In this document: one piece after another, positions 60,425 to 64,000 of the stretch | Layout: the number at the start of each line of letters is the position of its first letter | Numbering within the stretch: the first letter of the stretch is position 1 | Assembly (NCBI GenBank): GCA_036479115.1 | Contig: JAZGFD010000085.1 | Span: 1-64,000 of the forward strand | Length of the DNA stretch: 64,000 nt | Reading direction: 5' to 3' | From: UBA7328 sp036479115 | Lineage (GTDB): Bacteria > Bacteroidota > Bacteroidia > Chitinophagales > Saprospiraceae | Notes under the pieces: generated by a model | What the model saw: only the letters and a program-made list of their open reading frames with translations | Database searches by the model: none | Told to the model about the DNA's origin: nothing | Made by a program: the position numbers and the translations under genes

Positions 60425-61564
60425 CTATTTGTAAGCCGAGCCGGTATTTAATAACACGACAGATTCATGTGATTTAATCCAATCAGAAGCTCGAAGTTTT
60501 TTGTATGCTTCCCATACAGCGGCACCTTCTGGAGCTAGAAATATACCTTCAGACATTGCAAATTCGGAAAGCCCATCTAACATTTCTTTTTCTGTGACAT
60601 CTAGTGCACAACCATTACTTTCTTTGAGAGTTTTAAGTATCAACTTATGGCCAAAAGCATGAGGCACCCTCAATCCATTGGCTATTGTTTCTTCTGGATT
60701 TTCGAAAGGGGCAGCGTCCATTTTACCTTTTTTCCAAGCTTCCACAATCGGGTTACAACCTGCTGTTTGTACTACTACCATTCTTGTATTTACAGAATGG
60801 AGCCATCCCATTTCTTTCATTTCTTGAAATGCCTTCCAAATACCGATCAAACCCGTACCTCCTCCTGTAGGATATATACAAACATCAGGTACCTTCCATC
60901 CCATTTGCTCTGCTATCTCATATCCCATTGTCTTTTTTCCTTCTAATCTGAAAGGCTCTTTGAGTGTGGTAATATCAAACCATGATCCATCATTTTTAGC
61001 CCTCATCATAGCCCCTGCATCTGATATAGAGCCCGGTACGGTGGTAACTTTTGCTCCCATCACATTACAATCCACTTTGAATACTTTAGGTGTTGCTTCG
61101 GGCATGAAAATATGAGCGTCAATATCAGCTTTAGCGCAGTAGGCACTAAGAGCTGACCCTGCATTTCCAGCTGTTGGGATGGATGTTGCTTTTATTCCTA
61201 ATTCTTTTGCTTTAGATATAGCCATTGAAATCCCCCGCGCTTTGAAAGATCCTGACGGATTGAAACCTTCATCTTTGAGAAGTAAATGGTCAGAATTGTA
61301 TTTTTTACCTAGTTTTAACAATGGTATTAGTGGTGTGCCGCCTTCTCCCAATTGTAATTGATTACTATGGTCTTCTACTGGTAATAAGGCACTATAACGC
61401 CACATGTCAGTACGGTCATTGAGGGTTTCTTTCGGGGTCGATTTACTCAAATCATATCTTGCTACCAAAGGCTGATTATCATCAGAACAAAAAGTCTGGA
61501 TTTTGTTTTTATCATATTTTTTGCCACATTCATGACATTCAAGATGGGTGTATCTATTTTTCAT
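60425..61564 (-). CDS. thrC: threonine synthase
   Basis: This 379-residue fold-type II PLP enzyme makes threonine from O-phosphohomoserine. It has an N-terminal zinc-ribbon-like start LECHECGKKYDKNKIQTFC, the PLP lysine in NPSGSFKARGISMAISKAKE near residue 107, TAGNAGSALSAYCAKADIDA near 131, the phosphate-binding glycine loop YPTGGGTGLIGIWKAF near 236, and GIFLAPEGAAVWEAYKKL near 340. The N-terminal cysteines and length match the threonine synthase branch rather than dehydratases. It stands alone. The start ATG at 61564 is used because the cysteine pair needs it. Confidence 0.88.
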   Translation of the reverse strand: MKNRYTHLECHECGKKYDKNKIQTFCSDDNQPLVARYDLSKSTPKETLNDRTDMWRYSALLPVEDHSNQLQLGEGGTPLIPLLKLGKKYNSDHLLLKDEGFNPSGSFKARGISMAISKAKELGIKATSIPTAGNAGSALSAYCAKADIDAHIFMPEATPKVFKVDCNVMGAKVTTVPGSISDAGAMMRAKNDGSWFDITTLKEPFRLEGKKTMGYEIAEQMGWKVPDVCIYPTGGGTGLIGIWKAFQEMKEMGWLHSVNTRMVVVQTAGCNPIVEAWKKGKMDAAPFENPEETIANGLRVPHAFGHKLILKTLKESNGCALDVTEKEMLDGLSEFAMSEGIFLAPEGAAVWEAYKKLRASDWIKSHESVVLLNTGSAYK

Positions 61565-61759
61565 TCCACAAAACTAATTTTTTTATGAATGGCCAATAAT
61601 AAAAGAGCAATTTTTCTCTAATGAGTGACCGATGATAAACTGGGTGTCATTCTAAATGTAGAATAAAGCCATTGATGGTATGATATGTTGCAAAATACCA
61701 CCTGACTTCTTTGCGAAAACGACAAATTGAAGTACACCCGATAAACTTAATAATTAAGC
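61565..61759. other. intergenic, nothing recognised
   Basis: This lies between threonine synthase and the next repeat. AT-rich, with no gene or promoter that stands out. Confidence 0.4.
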
Positions 61760-62092
61760 ATGAGTCCTACTCTGGAAACCTACATTATTCATAAAAAGAG
61801 TTGTTTTGGATGAAATTTGCATTTTTGGAGATTGGGTGATGCCTGAGTATCAGCGAGTTGAACAAATCGAAGATGTGGGGACACAATCGAGATTCACTAA
61901 CCAATAAGGTAATTTAGTAAATCGAAGATGTGGCGACACAATCGAGATTCACTAACCAATAAGATAAGTTAGTAAATTGAAGATGCGGCGACGCAATCGA
62001 GATTCATCAATGCATTGCAATGAGTTGATAAAAATATAAAGTTCGCCAAAAGATTTTTTTTTGGAATTTGTAAGTTTTCGGAATAGACACAA
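61760..62092. repeat. dispersed repeat family B, copy 5, with three 55-bp modules
   Basis: It starts ATGAGTCCTACTCTGG and ends CGGAATAGACAC. The arm and core sequences match the copy at 4863-5070, but a tandem of three 55-bp modules interrupts the centre (see next entry). This makes the copy about 125 bases longer than the others. Confidence 0.75.
61865..62030. repeat. three tandem 55-bp modules
   Basis: The unit begins AATCGAAGATGTGGCGACAC and continues AATCGAGATTCACTAACCAA plus AT-rich filler. Copies start near 61866, 61921 and 61976; the third is more diverged. The same unit, reverse-complemented, occurs twice at 54693-54785. Single diverged units are at 26664, 54280 and 63500. Confidence 0.8.
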
Positions 62093-62281
62093 GTATATCT
62101 TCAGGATTAATTTAGCTTTATTGTATCTTAGGAATGGTAAAAAAATAACATACCGTTTTTAGCCTGATTTTTTACTTTCATTCAGCGTTTCTAAAATCCT
62201 CATTATGCTAAGGCATAACTCCAGTTTTAGCGCCTTATCTAAAGTCAAAATCTCTAGCCTAAAATTCGAAACTTATTTATT
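62093..62281. other. intergenic, nothing recognised
   Basis: AT-rich spacer between two repeat elements. Confidence 0.4.
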
Positions 62282-62464
62282 TACCATTCCTTAGGTGGAG
62301 CCAATTTTGAGTAAAAAAGTTCTTTCACTACTATATTTCAATTATTTTTTTTTATCATAGTTCTGCTATGTCTCAAAAAATGAGCTTTTTTTGACAAATA
62401 ACTATCATTATTTTTACCTGCTTGATTGTCAGGCAAACCTCAAAAGCACCCATCTGAGTGGTTT
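62282..62464. repeat. MITE-like element, family A, copy 11
   Basis: It starts TACCATTCCTTAGGTGGAGC and ends CACCCATCTGAGTGG. The interior matches the other short copies. It carries an insertion CCTGCTTGATTGTCAGGCA near the right end, at the same place as in the copy at 26585-26824. It ends 24 bases before the hydroxylase ATG. Confidence 0.8.
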
Positions 62465-62488
62465 TTCTTCAATTTAAAATTTCATAAC

Positions 62489-63337
62489 ATGGAAACTTTT
62501 TTAACCTTTTTTGAGAATTTGGAATCTTGGCAAAAGTTAGTTTGGATTCTTTTTGTCCTCAATTTAACGTTGATAATTGAGGCATTTGACCCCCTCATTA
62601 AATTTGATTATAAGAAATGGAGACATGCTGGTGTTAATATAGTGTTTCTTGCCTTTACCATGATAATTAATACTCTTTTTGGCCTTGCTACAGTAGGCGT
62701 TTTTACCTGGACTGCAGAAAATTCCTTTGGCCTACTAAATATGATTAACCTTCCAATATGGGCAGAGTTACTACTAGCTGTCATGGCCTTAGATTTTATC
62801 GCTCAGTATATAGCACATGTTATGCTACATAAAGTTGGTTTTATGTGGAGGTTTCATATGGTGCATCACAGTGATACTCATGTGGATGCGACCACAGGTA
62901 CAAGACATCATCCAGGCGATTACTTGATAAGGGAAATGTTTTCCTTATTGGCGATTATAATAATGGGTATGCCATTGGCTTTTTATCTGTTTTATCGTAT
63001 TTGCACTATATTTTTTACTTATTTAACACATGGCAACATCAAGGTGCCAATTTGGCTAGATAAGACTCTAAACTTGATTTTTGTGACTCCTAATATGCAT
63101 AAGTTTCATCATCATTTTGAAAGACCTTGGACCGATACAAATTTTGGAAATATCTTTTCTATCTGGGATCGATTGTTTGGAACTTTGGTTTATGATGACC
63201 CAAAAAAGGTAGTGTATGGATTAGATGTTTTAGATGGCATGAAGGACGAAAACATTGGATATCAACTTGGCGTTCCATTTAATAAAGACATTAAAACTGA
63301 CTATATGTTTTTCAAACCTAGAAGTAAGAAAGATTAA
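62489..63337 (+). CDS. sterol desaturase / fatty acid hydroxylase family membrane protein
   Basis: This di-iron membrane enzyme has 282 residues from ATG 62489. The longer frame from 62426 adds 21 residues encoded by the family A element and is rejected. TM helices are near residues 10-30, 45-75, 85-110 and 150-175. The histidine clusters of the family are complete: HVMLH near 110, FHMVHHSDTHVD near 123, RHHPGD near 138 and MHKFHHHFE near 204. The family hydroxylates or desaturates lipids such as fatty acids, sterols or carotenoids using oxygen. The substrate is unknown. Confidence 0.88.
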   Translation: METFLTFFENLESWQKLVWILFVLNLTLIIEAFDPLIKFDYKKWRHAGVNIVFLAFTMIINTLFGLATVGVFTWTAENSFGLLNMINLPIWAELLLAVMALDFIAQYIAHVMLHKVGFMWRFHMVHHSDTHVDATTGTRHHPGDYLIREMFSLLAIIIMGMPLAFYLFYRICTIFFTYLTHGNIKVPIWLDKTLNLIFVTPNMHKFHHHFERPWTDTNFGNIFSIWDRLFGTLVYDDPKKVVYGLDVLDGMKDENIGYQLGVPFNKDIKTDYMFFKPRSKKD

Positions 63338-63687
63338 AATTTAAAGCGTTTAAAGGTTTTTAGAGCTCTGTCAAGGATAAGTTGAGTGGCACATTTTGGC
63401 ATTTTTCGAGTCTGCACTTCGATAAAAATATTTGCAATAGCTTTGCTACAGAGCGTTTAGGTGCATTTTAAATTGTCGCTTTTCTTACTCATTCCCATGT
63501 GTAAGAGAACCTCGATTGTGTTGCCACATCTTCGCTTTGTCACAATTTTTGTTGACAAAAATTTCGCCAAAGCTAGCTGTATCTCAATATTTAGCTAACG
63601 TATTGTTACCTCTCTGAGGAAATTAACGTCAATCTGAAATGCACCCGATCGTTTTTATATCTCGTTCGGTCTAGATATTCACATAAT
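63338..63687. other. intergenic with decayed repeat
   Basis: A weak family A left end (GTTGAGTGGCACATTTTGGC, near 63381), one 55-bp module in reverse (about 63500-63545, CCTCGATTGTGTTGCCACAT then CTTCG) and a weak right end (near 63637) suggest an old copy. No gene is recognised. Confidence 0.35.
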
Positions 63688-64000
63688 TTATATGACTCTC
63701 ACCATTTCCATTAGCTCTTTAGCATTTGTAATGGCCGATGGAGTAGGAGGATTGCCACTTAGCATTTGTGCTATCTCGTTTATGCGTCCATCTCTGTCTA
63801 GTTTCTTCACTCTAGTGTATGACCTTTGAGCGCTGTCTTCTTTGTAGATAAAGAAGTGCTCGTCTCCATAAGCCGCCACTTGAGGGGAATGAGTGATGGC
63901 AATAATTTGGTATTTTTCAGAAAGATCTCCTATTAATGCACCCATAATGAGAGCCACTTGACCAGATACTCCAGAATCTACTTCATCAAATATCATTGTA
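63688..64000 (-). CDS. recN: DNA repair protein RecN, C-terminal part (cut by window edge)
   Basis: The last 102 residues of a RecN-type SMC-like ATPase are visible; the rest lies beyond base 64000. They include the Walker B region MIFDEVDSGVSGQVALIMGA (DEVD), with the dimerising GVSG motif, and the switch His in YQIIAITHSPQVAAYGDEHF. The tail YTRVKKLDRDGRINEIAQML then SGNPPTPSAITNAKELM is typical of RecN. It loads at double-strand breaks and cooperates with RecA. The gene runs off the window, so its start and regulation are not visible. Confidence 0.93.
   Translation of the reverse strand, partial: TMIFDEVDSGVSGQVALIMGALIGDLSEKYQIIAITHSPQVAAYGDEHFFIYKEDSAQRSYTRVKKLDRDGRINEIAQMLSGNPPTPSAITNAKELMEMVRVI

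Noticed and set aside
61865..62030. possible CRISPR array
   Set aside because: The 55-bp units follow each other directly with no unique spacers, and no cas gene is near.

Overview
The window is AT-rich and its gene content points to a member of the Bacteroidota, probably a marine Cytophagales- or Saprospiria-like organism. The evidence is: promoters of the Bacteroidota type (TTG, about 20 bases, TAnnTTTG); a secreted FG-GAP protein ending in a T9SS-type sorting tail (motif YPNP); long arrays of 800-residue MacB/FtsX permeases; an IS30 relic; and a methylmalonyl-CoA/propionyl-CoA operon beside a 2-oxoacid:ferredoxin oxidoreductase operon. The assignment below phylum level is a guess. I saw no rRNA, tRNA or CRISPR array.

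Layout. 1-443 is the tail of a broken IS30-family transposase. 694-4755 (minus) holds a TrkA/TrkH potassium uptake pair and a HisC-like aminotransferase. 4863-5572 holds a dispersed repeat and a decayed HicA/HicB toxin-antitoxin pair. 5731-24662 (minus) is one large export locus: a periplasmic adaptor, a 68-residue membrane protein, an ABC ATPase, a second and unusual ATPase, and six intact paralogous FtsX-type permeases, plus three scars of lost permease copies. A Xre/RES toxin-antitoxin pair (25443-26393) separates it from a sigma-54 response regulator and its histidine kinase (26857-29594), which are its likely regulators. 30208-31467 is an outer-membrane-barrel-like pseudogene.

32050-36853 (plus) encodes an FAD/NAD(P)/Fe-S oxidoreductase followed by KorA and KorB. 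It converges, 5 bp apart, on a six-gene minus-strand operon (43975 to 36859) for biotin carrier, mutase small subunit, biotin carboxylase, mutase large subunit, epimerase and carboxyltransferase. Together they can interconvert 2-oxoglutarate, succinyl-CoA, methylmalonyl-CoA and propionyl-CoA. Then come acyl-CoA dehydrogenase, a metallo-beta-lactamase-fold hydrolase, adenosine deaminase, a Crp-like regulator, an acetyltransferase, a 50-residue membrane protein, a TolB-like lipoprotein, an M28 peptidase lipoprotein, a TonB-like protein, the FG-GAP protein, a YggS homologue, a deoxynucleoside kinase, GatC, a LolD-like ATPase, threonine synthase, a sterol-desaturase-family hydroxylase and the C-terminus of RecN.

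The most striking non-coding feature is a population of short dispersed elements. Family A (about 115-290 bp) has 16-bp terminal inverted repeats (GTAACTACTCAGGTGG). Four copies have exact 8-bp target duplications and two more have near-exact ones, so they behave like MITEs. Family B (about 185-335 bp) ends in TTGAGTC-like and GACTCAA-like arms. A 55-bp module occurs inside members of both families, in tandem in two of them. No gene in the window that could mobilise them was recognised.
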